Assembly: GCF_019457635.1 (NCBI RefSeq)
Contig: NZ_CP080412.1
Coordinates: 3,596,001 to 3,660,000, forward strand
Source: Shewanella mangrovisoli
GTDB lineage: Bacteria > Pseudomonadota > Gammaproteobacteria > Enterobacterales > Shewanellaceae
Length of the DNA stretch: 64,000 nt
Direction: 5' to 3'
Shown here: positions 41,162-49,180 of the stretch, piece after piece
How positions within the stretch are numbered: the stretch's first letter is position 1
Layout: every line of letters begins with the position of its first letter
Position numbers and translations under genes: made by a program
The notes under the pieces: model-generated
The model's input: the letters and a program-made list of their open reading frames with translations, nothing else
Told to the model about the DNA's origin: nothing
Database searches by the model: none

Positions 41162-41189
41162 AGATGGGGGCTATTTAACCGATTTCAAG
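41162..41189 (-). promoter_or_regulatory. Sigma-32 heat-shock promoter of clpB
   Basis: On the minus strand CTTGAAA, a 14-base spacer and CCCATCT match the RpoH consensus CTTGAAA-N11-16-CCCATNT at every defined base. It lies about 50 bases before the clpB start. Confidence 0.88.
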
Positions 41190-41230
41190 CAAGACGGCGG
41201 GAAATTAATACAAATTGTAGGGGAATAAAC

Positions 41231-41998
41231 CTAAGACTTAAGCCAGATCAATGACGCCATGCGGCCAGTGATTTTATCGCGGCGATAAGAGAAATAATCT
41301 GGGTTAGAGACAGTGCAGATATCGGCGCTGTAGACCTGCTTAATGCCAAGTTGCTTTAAGCGCAATTTAGCCAATCCGATAATATCGGCGAGGTATTTAT
41401 CAGGCTTAGTTGCCTGACATTGAGCGACAAAGCAGTTTTCGGCGTTTGGAACTGTTGCCATAAAAGCCGCGCGCACCTCGGCACCAACCTCAAAGGTCTT
41501 GGGCCCAATGGCAGGCCCTAGATAGGCAATCAGCTCACTCGGCTTAGAGGCAAATTTTGCCACACTCGCCTCAATCACCCCATCACAGAGTCCACGCCAG
41601 CCAGCATGGGCAGCGGCGACTTCAGTACCTTGTTGGTTACACAGAAGTACTGGCAAACAGTCGGCGGTCATCACCACACAAACCCGTCCAGCAAGGTCGG
41701 TATAGCTGGCATCGGCCACCAAAGGTGGCGTATCTTGCACTTCTTGGGCAAGATTGATTGGGGCGATATCGGCCAAATCAACCACATGAGTGCCATGGAC
41801 TTGCTCCAACCACACTGGCTCAGTCACAAGCCCTAACTGCTTTGCCAAAATGCCACGATTAGCCAATACCTGCTGCGGCGCATCCCCCACATGCAGCCCT
41901 AAGTTCAGGCTATCGTAGGGCGCGAGACTCACACCGCCGTGGCGGTCAGTCATCGCAATTGCCACATTATCCGGTACAGGCCAATCGTGAAGCAGCAT
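41231..41998 (-). CDS. pgeF: Purine nucleoside phosphorylase/laccase-domain protein (YfiH)
   Basis: A 255-residue protein of the YfiH/LACC1 family (once called polyphenol oxidase). Family members act on purine nucleosides. In E. coli the protein is linked to peptidoglycan fidelity, editing wrongly built UDP-MurNAc-L-Ser. Family motifs are TDRHGGVSLAPYDSLNLGLHVGD (in part, near residue 18), EQVHGTHV near 65, VMTADCLPVLL near 113 with the metal cysteine, AAAHAGWRGLCDGVIEA near 135 with the metal histidine, and IGPKTFEVG near 172. The ATG at 41998 lies three bases after the rluD stop, so the two form an operon. Confidence 0.93.
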   Translation of the reverse strand: MLLHDWPVPDNVAIAMTDRHGGVSLAPYDSLNLGLHVGDAPQQVLANRGILAKQLGLVTEPVWLEQVHGTHVVDLADIAPINLAQEVQDTPPLVADASYTDLAGRVCVVMTADCLPVLLCNQQGTEVAAAHAGWRGLCDGVIEASVAKFASKPSELIAYLGPAIGPKTFEVGAEVRAAFMATVPNAENCFVAQCQATKPDKYLADIIGLAKLRLKQLGIKQVYSADICTVSNPDYFSYRRDKITGRMASLIWLKS

Positions 41999-42001
41999 AG
42001 C

Positions 42002-42973
42002 TTAGTACTCGACAGGGTGTTCTAAGGTATCTTGACGCAGCGCTTTAGTCAGAATCACCATGTCTTCAGGGATAGGCGCGGTCCAGCTCATGATTTCACA
42101 GGTCACAGGATGCGCTAACTCCAGACGCACCGCATGGAGCGCTTGGCGTTTAAAGTTTTTCAGGATCTCGAAAAACTCAGGGCTTGCTGCTTTTGGTGGT
42201 TTTGGACGACCGCCATAAACTGGGTCGCCCACCAACACATGGCCAATATATGCCATATGCACGCGGATTTGGTGAGTACGGCCCGATTCTAAACGCAATC
42301 TTAAACGGGTGTGATTACGGAATTTTTCCGCCACACGGTAGTGAGTCACCGCAGGTTTACCCGAATGATGCACCGCCATGTGGGTGCGTTTTGTCGGATG
42401 ACGACCAATAGGTTCATCGACTGTACCGCCCGCCGTCATAGTGCCGAGGACAATCGCCTCATACTCACGGGTGATTTCACGGGCTTGCAACGCAGCCACT
42501 AAATGGGTTTGGGCTTCAACCGTTTTGGCCACCACCATCAAACCTGTGGTGTCTTTATCCAGACGATGCACAATACCCGCACGTGGCACGTGCTCAATAT
42601 TAGGGCAGTGATGCAGCAGGGCGTTCATCAGAGTGCCATCGGCATTGCCTGCACCGGGGTGAACCACTAAGCCCGCCTGTTTATTGATGACTAAGATATC
42701 ATCGTCTTCATAGACAATATCCAGCTCAATAGCTTGTGCGGCCGCATGCACTTCTTCTTCGAGCGTGGCATTAATTTCAATGCGCTGCAGCTCGAATACC
42801 TTTTCACGCGGCTTATTCACCATCACGCCATCAACATAGACTGCATCAGATAGGATCCATTCCTTGATGCGTGTGCGCGAGTAATCTGGGAACAACTCAG
42901 CCAGTGCTTGATCCAATCTCAGGCCAGTTTGTGTTGCCGAAATCTCGCTTTTTAGATTAATCTCTTGTGTCAT
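42002..42973 (-). CDS. rluD: 23S rRNA pseudouridine(1911/1915/1917) synthase
   Basis: A 323-residue RluA-family enzyme that makes the three pseudouridines in helix 69 of 23S rRNA. An S4 RNA-binding domain lies at about 17-75 (LRLDQALAELFPDYSRTRIKEWI in part). The catalytic domain holds the aspartate in HRLDKDTTGLMVVAK near 140, and RLRLESGRTHQIRVHMAYIGHVLVGD (in part) near 225. The length is normal. It heads a two-gene unit with pgeF and is divergent from bamD. This rluD-pgeF(-clpB) versus bamD arrangement is standard in gammaproteobacteria. Confidence 0.96.
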   Translation of the reverse strand: MTQEINLKSEISATQTGLRLDQALAELFPDYSRTRIKEWILSDAVYVDGVMVNKPREKVFELQRIEINATLEEEVHAAAQAIELDIVYEDDDILVINKQAGLVVHPGAGNADGTLMNALLHHCPNIEHVPRAGIVHRLDKDTTGLMVVAKTVEAQTHLVAALQAREITREYEAIVLGTMTAGGTVDEPIGRHPTKRTHMAVHHSGKPAVTHYRVAEKFRNHTRLRLRLESGRTHQIRVHMAYIGHVLVGDPVYGGRPKPPKAASPEFFEILKNFKRQALHAVRLELAHPVTCEIMSWTAPIPEDMVILTKALRQDTLEHPVEY

Positions 42974-42974
42974 A

Positions 42975-43002
42975 GGAACCGTATCCCCATTTTGGGGTCA
43001 AA
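42975..43002 (+). promoter_or_regulatory. Sigma-E-like promoter of bamD
   Basis: GGAACCG, 16 bases, TCAAA resembles the RpoE consensus GGAACTT-N15/16-TCAAA. It lies 94 bases before the bamD start, within the divergent region with rluD. bamD is a known sigma-E target in E. coli. Confidence 0.65.
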
Positions 43003-43095
43003 AAATGTGTGCTATCTGTTACAATCGAATGCTTTCTATTTTATCGTGAAATGGAAAAATTCTTAACTACAACTTATAAAGAATTGAATTCAAGT

Positions 43096-43857
43096 ATGTA
43101 TAAATTCTCCAAAGGCTTAACCTTAGTCCTATTTTCGCTAGCGTTATCAGCCTGTAGCAGCAGTCCTGAAGATAACGATATTGCCGCCAAAACCTCACCT
43201 GATGTGCTCTATTCTCAGGCAAGAACCTCCATGGAACTTGGCAATTACTCTAAAGCCGTCCGTTCATTGGAAGCGTTAGACTCACGCTTTCCCTTCGGAC
43301 CACATAAAACTCAGGTTCAGTTAGATCTGATTTATGCCTATTACAAAATGGACGATGTTGCCTCTGGCATTGCTAACATTGACAGATTCATCCGTTTAAA
43401 CCCAACTCATCCTAATATCGACTATGTCTACTATATGCGTGGACTCGTCAATATGCAGGCGGACAGCTATCTGTTCCACGATATGTTGAATATCGATAGA
43501 ACCGACCGCGATCCTAAAAATGCTCAAGATGCCTTTAAGGATTTTGATCGTTTAATCAAAACCTATCCCAACAGCAAATATGCTGCCGATGCGCAAAAAC
43601 GCATGTTGTCGCTGAAAAACCGTTTAGCAAAGTATTCCATTCAAGTTGCTGAGTATTATCTCAAAATGAACGCTTGGAGTGCTGCGGCCGTTCGTGCTCA
43701 ATCTGTGTTGGAAACATATCCCGGCACCCCTTCAACGGAACGTGCACTGGAGATTATGGCAGAAGCTTATGGCGAGTTAGGTCAGAACCAACTGAAGCAA
43801 AACGTGCTCATGGTAATGCAAGCTAACTTCCCAAACAACGAAATCTTATCGAACTAA
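43096..43857 (+). CDS. bamD: Outer-membrane assembly lipoprotein BamD
   Basis: A 253-residue essential lipoprotein of the Bam complex, which folds beta-barrel proteins into the outer membrane. The signal ends in lipobox ALSAC near residue 19. TPR-type helical repeats follow (SPDVLYSQARTSMELGNYSKAVRSLEALDSRFPFG in pieces, near 40-75), with the family signature DYVYYMRGLVNM near 118. The start at 43096 (MYKFSKGL) gives a proper lipoprotein signal; the open frame reaches 43009 but that extension is not a signal sequence. A sigma-E-like promoter lies upstream and a terminator downstream. Confidence 0.95.
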   Translation: MYKFSKGLTLVLFSLALSACSSSPEDNDIAAKTSPDVLYSQARTSMELGNYSKAVRSLEALDSRFPFGPHKTQVQLDLIYAYYKMDDVASGIANIDRFIRLNPTHPNIDYVYYMRGLVNMQADSYLFHDMLNIDRTDRDPKNAQDAFKDFDRLIKTYPNSKYAADAQKRMLSLKNRLAKYSIQVAEYYLKMNAWSAAAVRAQSVLETYPGTPSTERALEIMAEAYGELGQNQLKQNVLMVMQANFPNNEILSN

Positions 43858-43861
43858 GCGT

Positions 43862-43891
43862 AAATGCCCCTTTATAAGGGGCATTTTTTTT
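43862..43891 (+). terminator. Intrinsic terminator of bamD
   Basis: AAATGCCCC / GGGGCATTT stem with a 7-base loop and eight Ts, 5 bases past the stop. Confidence 0.92.
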
Positions 43892-44038
43892 ATCTTAAGT
43901 TCACCGTTTGATGCCCCTTCCCTTTTGGGTTCTGCAGCGCGCCAAGTTCCGTTTCATCTGGGTAAGAGTCAATAAATACGCTATTCGAGTAAAACTTATC
44001 CAACCGCACTACTTTTTACATTATTTCGTAAAAATCAG

Positions 44039-44067
44039 TTGACTCAAAAGCCGAAAAGCCTTTAAAT
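44039..44067 (+). promoter_or_regulatory. Promoter of the tRNA cluster
   Basis: TTGACT, 17 bases, TTAAAT followed by a GCGCCC discriminator, immediately before tRNA-Phe. The GC discriminator fits stringent control. Confidence 0.7.
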
Positions 44068-44077
44068 TGCGCCCGTC

Positions 44078-44153
44078 GCCCGAATAGCTCAGTCGGTAGA
44101 GCAGAGGATTGAAAATCCTCGTGTCCCTGGTTCGATTCCGGGTTCGGGCACCA
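44078..44153 (+). tRNA. tRNA-Phe (GAA)
   Basis: A 76-base tRNA with encoded CCA. The acceptor stem GCCCGAA pairs with TTCGGGC, the anticodon loop TTGAAAA gives GAA, and the T arm contains GGTTCGATTCC. It is near-identical to E. coli tRNA-Phe. Confidence 0.97.
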
Positions 44154-44208
44154 TCTTTAAATTGGTTGCCTTAGCGACCAGTGTTAAAGAATCGCAATAA
44201 AGTACAGT

Positions 44209-44295
44209 GCAGGTGTGGTGGAATTGGTAGACACGCTAGCTTCAGGTGCTAGTGCCCTTGCGGGCGTGGAGGTTCAAGTCCTCTCACCTGTACCA
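44209..44295 (+). tRNA. tRNA-Leu (CAG), copy 1
   Basis: An 87-base type II tRNA with a long variable arm (TGCCCTTGCGGGCGT). The anticodon loop TTCAGGT gives CAG. The acceptor stem is GCAGGTG / CACCTGT and CCA is encoded. Confidence 0.96.
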
Positions 44296-44339
44296 AATTG
44301 CGATTCAAATTAAAATTCGACACAATGTCGAATACCAAT

Positions 44340-44426
44340 GCAGATGTGGTGGAATTGGTAGACACGCTAGCTTCAGGTGCTAGTGCCCTTGCGGGCGTGG
44401 AGGTTCAAGTCCTCTCATCTGTACCA
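44340..44426 (+). tRNA. tRNA-Leu (CAG), copy 2
   Basis: An 87-base tRNA identical to copy 1 except for a compensated change in the acceptor stem (GCAGATG / CATCTGT). The anticodon is CAG. It is the last gene of the cluster and is followed by a terminator. Confidence 0.96.
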
Positions 44427-44433
44427 ACATTTA

Positions 44434-44457
44434 AACCTCGCTTAGCGAGGTTTTTTT
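44434..44457 (+). terminator. Intrinsic terminator of the tRNA cluster
   Basis: AACCTCGC / GCGAGGTT stem with loop TTA and seven Ts. Confidence 0.92.
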
Positions 44458-44589
44458 GTATCTGCGATTAAATTTCCTTAAGTAACTTATCACCTTCCTT
44501 AAATTTGCTATAACTATTCATACAGACTCATCATAGGGACAGCTCGAGCTCTGCCTAAAGGACTCCCTTGTTTCACCGAGGAAATCCAT

Positions 44590-46215
44590 ATGAATGGTCT
44601 ACAAATAAAACAAAAGATGTTTATTGGCATTCTCGTGCCACTCCTAATGCTACTGACTATCGGTTTTATCGCTATCAATATGATGGGAAAAATCGAATAT
44701 GGTGTCGAACGCATCTATAACGACCGAGTCGTCCCCCTTGATGATCTCAAAGTGATTGCCGATAAATATGCCGTCGATGTGATTGATGCGGTGAACAAGG
44801 CTAATGCTGGCGGTTTTACGGCTTCTCAGGCCATCAATGCCCTTGAAAGTGCTAAATCCACAGTCAATCAACGCTGGCAGAAATACCTATCAACTGAGCT
44901 TACCAAGGAAGAATCGCAACTCGCGCAGCAAGCTGAGCGTTTATTTACTCCCGCCAATGAACAAATAGAGCAGTTAATCACGTATCTCCGGAGAATAAAT
45001 GGCGATGTGGTGCATCAACTGAACGACAAAATATTACCTTTGTATAACGCCATCGATCCCATCAGCGGTAAAGTCTCCGAACTGATTGATCTGCAAATTA
45101 AGATCGCCGGTCAGGAGAAAGATGGCGTAAACGGTATTTACCAATCCTCCATTTCTATTTTTATCACCCTCGCGGGTATCGCCATGCTGATCAGCATAGT
45201 GATTGGGCTCTGGGTGAATCGCAGCGTGATGAATCCGATCCGTGATATTGTTGAAAATCTTAAGACGATACGACAAGACTCTGATCTCACTGTTAAGTTT
45301 AAAACCTTCAACGACGATGAACTCGGGCAGATCTCCACTAGCCTGACTCAAGTGATTGAACATTTGCGGGGCATTTTGCACTCAATTGCCGAAGCCGCAA
45401 ACACGGTCAATAGCTCAGCGACTGAGCTGAGCAGTTTTACCCAAGCGACCAATAAACGTATGCAGCAGCAACAGGCGGAAACCGAACAAACGGCAACGGC
45501 CATGAATGAGATGACGGCCACAGTTGCTGAAGTGGCTCAAAGCGCCGCAGCGGCCGCAGATTCTGCCAAGGATGCGGATAGTTATGCCGCCAACGGTAAT
45601 CATATTGTGATGCAATCCATCACCAGCATGTCACAACTTTCTGAGCAAATTCAAAAAACGGCGCAAGTGATTGGCTTTTTATCCAATGAAAGCCAAAACA
45701 TAGGTCGAGTATTGGATGTGATCAAAAGCATTGCCGAACAAACCAATCTACTGGCATTAAATGCGGCGATTGAAGCCGCCCGCGCCGGAGAGCAAGGTCG
45801 AGGCTTTGCGGTGGTCGCCGACGAAGTCAGGACATTAGCGCAGCGCACCCAAAAATCGACCCAAGAAATTGAAGCGATGATCGCCACTCTACAACAAGGC
45901 GTAAAAGAAGCGGTGAATGCGATGGAAGTGGGGATTAATCAAGTGGATGATGCCAACGATAAGGCGAATCAAGCTGGCCAAGCGTTAAAAGAGATTGTCG
46001 CCTCCGTCGACAATATCACCGAGTTAAATACTCATATCGCCACGGCTGCCGAGGAGCAAAGCAGCGTGGCCGAGAGCATCAACCGCAGCATTATCGCCAT
46101 CAGTGATATTGCCGAACACTCCACTAACTCAGCCTTAGAGTTGAGTGAATCCGTACTTAATCTCACAAAACTTGCCAACAGTATGCGTAATCAGGTGAGT
46201 GCATTTAGGCTTTAA
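44590..46215 (+). CDS. Methyl-accepting chemotaxis protein
   Basis: A 541-residue chemoreceptor. A first membrane helix (about residues 11-32) is followed by a periplasmic four-helix-bundle (4HB_MCP) domain to about 185. A second helix (ISIFITLAGIAMLISIVIGLWV in part) leads into a HAMP domain (NRSVMNPIRDIVENLKTI region), and then the signalling domain. The highly conserved tip is intact: EQTNLLALNAAIEAARAGEQGRGFAVVADEVRTLA (in part) near 375-410. No C-terminal NWETF pentapeptide is present, so adaptation enzymes must reach it through other receptors. GAGGAAA lies before the ATG. The ligand is unknown. Confidence 0.94.
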   Translation: MNGLQIKQKMFIGILVPLLMLLTIGFIAINMMGKIEYGVERIYNDRVVPLDDLKVIADKYAVDVIDAVNKANAGGFTASQAINALESAKSTVNQRWQKYLSTELTKEESQLAQQAERLFTPANEQIEQLITYLRRINGDVVHQLNDKILPLYNAIDPISGKVSELIDLQIKIAGQEKDGVNGIYQSSISIFITLAGIAMLISIVIGLWVNRSVMNPIRDIVENLKTIRQDSDLTVKFKTFNDDELGQISTSLTQVIEHLRGILHSIAEAANTVNSSATELSSFTQATNKRMQQQQAETEQTATAMNEMTATVAEVAQSAAAAADSAKDADSYAANGNHIVMQSITSMSQLSEQIQKTAQVIGFLSNESQNIGRVLDVIKSIAEQTNLLALNAAIEAARAGEQGRGFAVVADEVRTLAQRTQKSTQEIEAMIATLQQGVKEAVNAMEVGINQVDDANDKANQAGQALKEIVASVDNITELNTHIATAAEEQSSVAESINRSIIAISDIAEHSTNSALELSESVLNLTKLANSMRNQVSAFRL

Positions 46216-46223
46216 CATTTCTT

Positions 46224-46250
46224 CGTAGGCACAGGTTCACTGTGCCTACG
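46224..46250 (+). repeat. Perfect hairpin after the chemoreceptor gene
   Basis: CGTAGGCACAG and CTGTGCCTACG form an 11-base stem with loop GTTCA, 8 bases past the stop. There is no T tract. It lies in tandem with the true terminator at 46278. Confidence 0.6.
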
Positions 46251-46277
46251 ACTTCATTACTCAATACCTATCTTCAC

Positions 46278-46312
46278 AAAAATCACACCTAACAGTTTTA
46301 GGTGTGATTTTT
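46278..46312 (+). terminator. Intrinsic terminator between chemoreceptor gene and hmp
   Basis: AAAAATCACACCTAA / TTAGGTGTGATTTTT, a 15-base perfect stem that ends two bases before the FNR-type box. Confidence 0.88.
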
Positions 46313-46313
46313 A

Positions 46314-46327
46314 TTGATCCAAATCAA
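46314..46327 (+). promoter_or_regulatory. FNR/EtrA-type operator upstream of hmp
   Basis: TTGAT-CCAA-ATCAA is a perfect match to the FNR consensus TTGAT-N4-ATCAA, 55 bases before the hmp start. The Shewanella FNR homologue is EtrA. A DNR/NnrR-type nitric-oxide sensor of the same family could read the same site. Confidence 0.75.
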
Positions 46328-46381
46328 ATGTATCTTTAAACTTAAATAACATTCATAAATAAAGCATGTTAAGGATTCATT

Positions 46382-47575
46382 ATGTTGGATAGCCGTACCA
46401 TCCAAGTGATTAAAAGCACCATTCCCCTACTCGAATCTGCTGGTCCCGCACTCACTCAACATTTTTACGAACGGATGTTTAAACACAATCCTGAGTTAAA
46501 AGATGTATTTAACTTGGCACATCAGCATTCAGGCGGTCAGCCCGTCGCGCTATTTAACGCAGTTGCGGCCTATGCCAAAAACATTGATAACTTAGGTGCA
46601 CTCGGTTCGGCTGTAGAGCGCATTGCCCACAAACACACAGGATTTTTAATCCAACCAGAACAATATGCGATTGTCGGTAGCCACCTATTGGCGACACTCA
46701 AAGAGCTGGGTGGAGAAGCCGTCACAGAAGAAGTATTAACGGCATGGGCCGATGCCTATGGATTTTTAGCCAATATCTTTATCAATCGTGAAGCGCAGAT
46801 TTATCAAGAAAGTGCTCAGCAGGATGGCGGCTGGTCGGGAGTGCGTGAATTTATCATCAGTGAGAAAAAAGCCGAGTCCTTAGAAATAGCCTCCTTTGTA
46901 TTAACGCCCGTGGATGGCAAAGCGGTAAAAGACTTTGTTCCAGGACAATACTTAAGCATTAAGGCGCAACATCCTAAGCTTGCCTTCGATGAAATTCGCC
47001 AATATTCACTCTCGGATGCTCCGAATGGTCAGAGCTATCGGATCACGGTAAAGCGAGAACTTAATGGCCAAGTATCAAATCTACTGCACGATGTACTGCA
47101 AGTCGGTGACACACTTTCAGTTATGCCACCTGCGGGCGATTTCACTTTAGCGGTTCAAGCTGAAACACCTGTCGTATTGATTTCAGCTGGAGTTGGGCAA
47201 ACGCCAATGAAGAGTATGTTGAATCAGCTACTAAAACTAAAACACCCAAGCACAGTGACTTGGTTACATGCCTGCGAACACGGTGAAGTGCACGGGTTTA
47301 AATCGGCCATCAAAAACAAACTCGGCCAACATGCGAATCTTGCCAGCCATGTATGGTACAGAGAGCCGACAAAGGCTGATGTGTTAGGCCAAGATTATGA
47401 TTTTGTAGGCACAATGAACTTAAACTCCGTGGCCGATAAAATCGTGGCTAATGCACATTACTATTTCTGTGGCCCGATTGGCTTTATGGCCTCGATCAAA
47501 CAGCAATTACTCGCCCTAGGTGTACCTAACGAGCAAATGCACTATGAAGTTTTTGGCCCCCATGCCGAACTCTAA
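46382..47575 (+). CDS. hmp: Flavohemoprotein nitric oxide dioxygenase
   Basis: A 397-residue cytoplasmic enzyme that oxidises nitric oxide to nitrate with O2 and NAD(P)H. The globin domain (1-138) has the distal region with FYERMF near residue 28 and the proximal histidine in IAHKHTGF near 85. The ferredoxin-reductase part has the FAD motif RQYSLSD near 206 and a NAD-binding segment with ISAGVGQTPMKSML near 268 and YYFCGPIGFM near 360. The length is that of E. coli Hmp (396). The ATG at 46382 follows TTAAGGATTCATT, a good ribosome site. A perfect FNR-type box lies upstream. A weak hairpin at 47621-47649 may end the transcript. Confidence 0.96.
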   Translation: MLDSRTIQVIKSTIPLLESAGPALTQHFYERMFKHNPELKDVFNLAHQHSGGQPVALFNAVAAYAKNIDNLGALGSAVERIAHKHTGFLIQPEQYAIVGSHLLATLKELGGEAVTEEVLTAWADAYGFLANIFINREAQIYQESAQQDGGWSGVREFIISEKKAESLEIASFVLTPVDGKAVKDFVPGQYLSIKAQHPKLAFDEIRQYSLSDAPNGQSYRITVKRELNGQVSNLLHDVLQVGDTLSVMPPAGDFTLAVQAETPVVLISAGVGQTPMKSMLNQLLKLKHPSTVTWLHACEHGEVHGFKSAIKNKLGQHANLASHVWYREPTKADVLGQDYDFVGTMNLNSVADKIVANAHYYFCGPIGFMASIKQQLLALGVPNEQMHYEVFGPHAEL

Positions 47576-47673
47576 GGCTGCAACGTCGTTATCCATCATC
47601 AATAGATAGTTAAAGTACAAAGCCATCTTCCCGCAAGGCAAGGTGGCTTAATACTTATTCCATAAGCACAGAG

Positions 47674-48399
47674 TTAAGCTGACGTCCCAGCAAGATAGAC
47701 AGAAGCCACCTCCTGCGCTGTTAACATGCGACTCTCGCCCGGCTTTAAGCCTTCATCCAGGGTAATCTCACCGATAGAAAGGCGATGTAATCCCACAACT
47801 GGATTACGGAAACGACCAAACATCCGCTTGATTTGATGATACTTTCCTTCCCTTAGCGTAACTTCAGCAATATGAGTGTCGAGGATAGTCAGCTTTGCTG
47901 GCTGCGTGGTGATATCTTCAAAGCCAAAATACATCCCCAGGGCAAATGCCGCGATATATTCCTCACTCAAAGGATTCGCTAAAGTCACCCGATACACTTT
48001 ATCTACCTTTTGCTCAGGCGACATGAGCGCCTCGGACCAACGGCTATCATTGGTCAGCAGCAATAACCCCGAAGAGTTTAGATCTAACCGCCCAGCAATA
48101 TGCAGCTCATGGCGAGCCTCACAGTCGAGTAAATCAATCACTGTTCGATGCTTTGTGTCTTTGGTGGCACTCACTACGCCAACAGGCTTGTGCAGCATTA
48201 GATAAACGGGCTTATTGGCCTGTAAGACTTGCCCATCAAATACAATATGGGAAAATTCATCCACCAGCAGATCGAGCGCTTTGGCGGGGAAACCATCCAC
48301 ATACACTCGCTCCGTCAGCAAGAGTTCTCGCACGGCTTTACGGTGAATTTGCAGCTTAACGGCAAGATATCTGTCGAGACGACCACGTTTTGATTGCAT
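47674..48399 (-). CDS. rsuA: 16S rRNA pseudouridine(516) synthase
   Basis: A 241-residue RsuA-family enzyme that makes pseudouridine 516 in 16S rRNA. An N-terminal S4 domain (about 5-60; RLDRYLAVKLQIHRKAVRELLL in part) precedes the catalytic core. The core has LMLHKPVGVVSATKD near residue 68, the catalytic aspartate in AGRLDLNSSGLLLLTND near 102, and EGKYHQIKRMF near 183. The length is close to E. coli RsuA (231). It lies 14 bases after the regulator gene at 48414 and may be co-transcribed with it. rsuA and the regulator have no known functional link. Confidence 0.94.
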   Translation of the reverse strand: MQSKRGRLDRYLAVKLQIHRKAVRELLLTERVYVDGFPAKALDLLVDEFSHIVFDGQVLQANKPVYLMLHKPVGVVSATKDTKHRTVIDLLDCEARHELHIAGRLDLNSSGLLLLTNDSRWSEALMSPEQKVDKVYRVTLANPLSEEYIAAFALGMYFGFEDITTQPAKLTILDTHIAEVTLREGKYHQIKRMFGRFRNPVVGLHRLSIGEITLDEGLKPGESRMLTAQEVASVYLAGTSA

Positions 48400-48413
48400 A
48401 ACCCTACCCAGCG

Positions 48414-49034
48414 CTAAGATAAAGGTGCAATGCGATAGGCGCAGCGACGGGCGCCGTCGATGATATGTTCTTCACGGCTTACAGTAGCGATATCGGCAAA
48501 TAATTGCTGGAACTGTTGCAGTTCGGAGCGGCAAAAGTTTTGGCATTTAGTCGCTGCGCTGCAAATTGGACAGTGATTTTCAAGCAACCAGAAAACGCCA
48601 TCCGCTTGTTCCTGCGTCGCCATATAGCCTTCTAGGGTACGCAGCTCCACTAATTTCGTTAAACGACTGGCAATATCCGTCATGCCTTGCATCGCGCTAC
48701 GATACTGCTGCATAGCGGTGTGCTCCCTATGCTCAATCAGTTTATCCAAACCTTGATCACCAAATATCATTTTAACGGAATCAATCAATTGCAAACTAAG
48801 CTCACTGTGACGATCGGCAAAGTGAGTCCGACTCTGCTCCGTTAGTCCCCAATATCGGGTTGGGCGTCCACGACCTTCGACTCTATCTTCAATATCGACA
48901 TCACCCGCATCCTCTAAGGCCTGCAAATGCTGCCGAACCCCCATAGTGGTCAGAGCCAGTTCTTCCGCTAGGGTCTTTGCCGTTAAAGGACCATGCAGCT
49001 TAAGTAATTGAATAATCTTATCAGTGGTTTTCAT
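48414..49034 (-). CDS. Winged-helix regulator with C-terminal cysteine cluster (SufR-like)
   Basis: A 206-residue transcription regulator. An N-terminal winged-helix domain (about 1-75; GPLTAKTLAEELALTTMGVRQHLQAL in part, with GRGRPTRYWGLTE as the wing) resembles the ArsR/DeoR-type HTH of SufR. The C-terminal part holds CPICSAATKCQNFC near residue 157 and a further cysteine in GARRCAYRIA near the end: five cysteines that could bind a Fe-S cluster, as in SufR. Iron-sulfur binding is inferred. The gene is divergent from an FMN reductase, with a perfect AT palindrome at 49090-49113 between them as a likely operator. Possible target: the reductase-VOC pair. Confidence 0.85.
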   Translation of the reverse strand: MKTTDKIIQLLKLHGPLTAKTLAEELALTTMGVRQHLQALEDAGDVDIEDRVEGRGRPTRYWGLTEQSRTHFADRHSELSLQLIDSVKMIFGDQGLDKLIEHREHTAMQQYRSAMQGMTDIASRLTKLVELRTLEGYMATQEQADGVFWLLENHCPICSAATKCQNFCRSELQQFQQLFADIATVSREEHIIDGARRCAYRIAPLS

Positions 49035-49089
49035 ATGCGCTCTCCGCTCTTCGCCTCGGATTATCCCTCAATCGCCCACCTTTTAACAG

Positions 49090-49113
49090 AATAAATAAAG
49101 TTTTTTATTTATT
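49090..49113. promoter_or_regulatory. Candidate operator between regulator and FMN reductase genes
   Basis: AATAAATAAA and TTTATTTATT are perfect 10-base arms around GTTT, inside the 146-base divergent region. The sequence is low-complexity AT, which lowers confidence. Confidence 0.45.
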
Positions 49114-49180
49114 TTACTCTTTACAAGATTAAATAAAGCAATTACCTTATAAATAATTTATAAACAAATAGATTTACATA

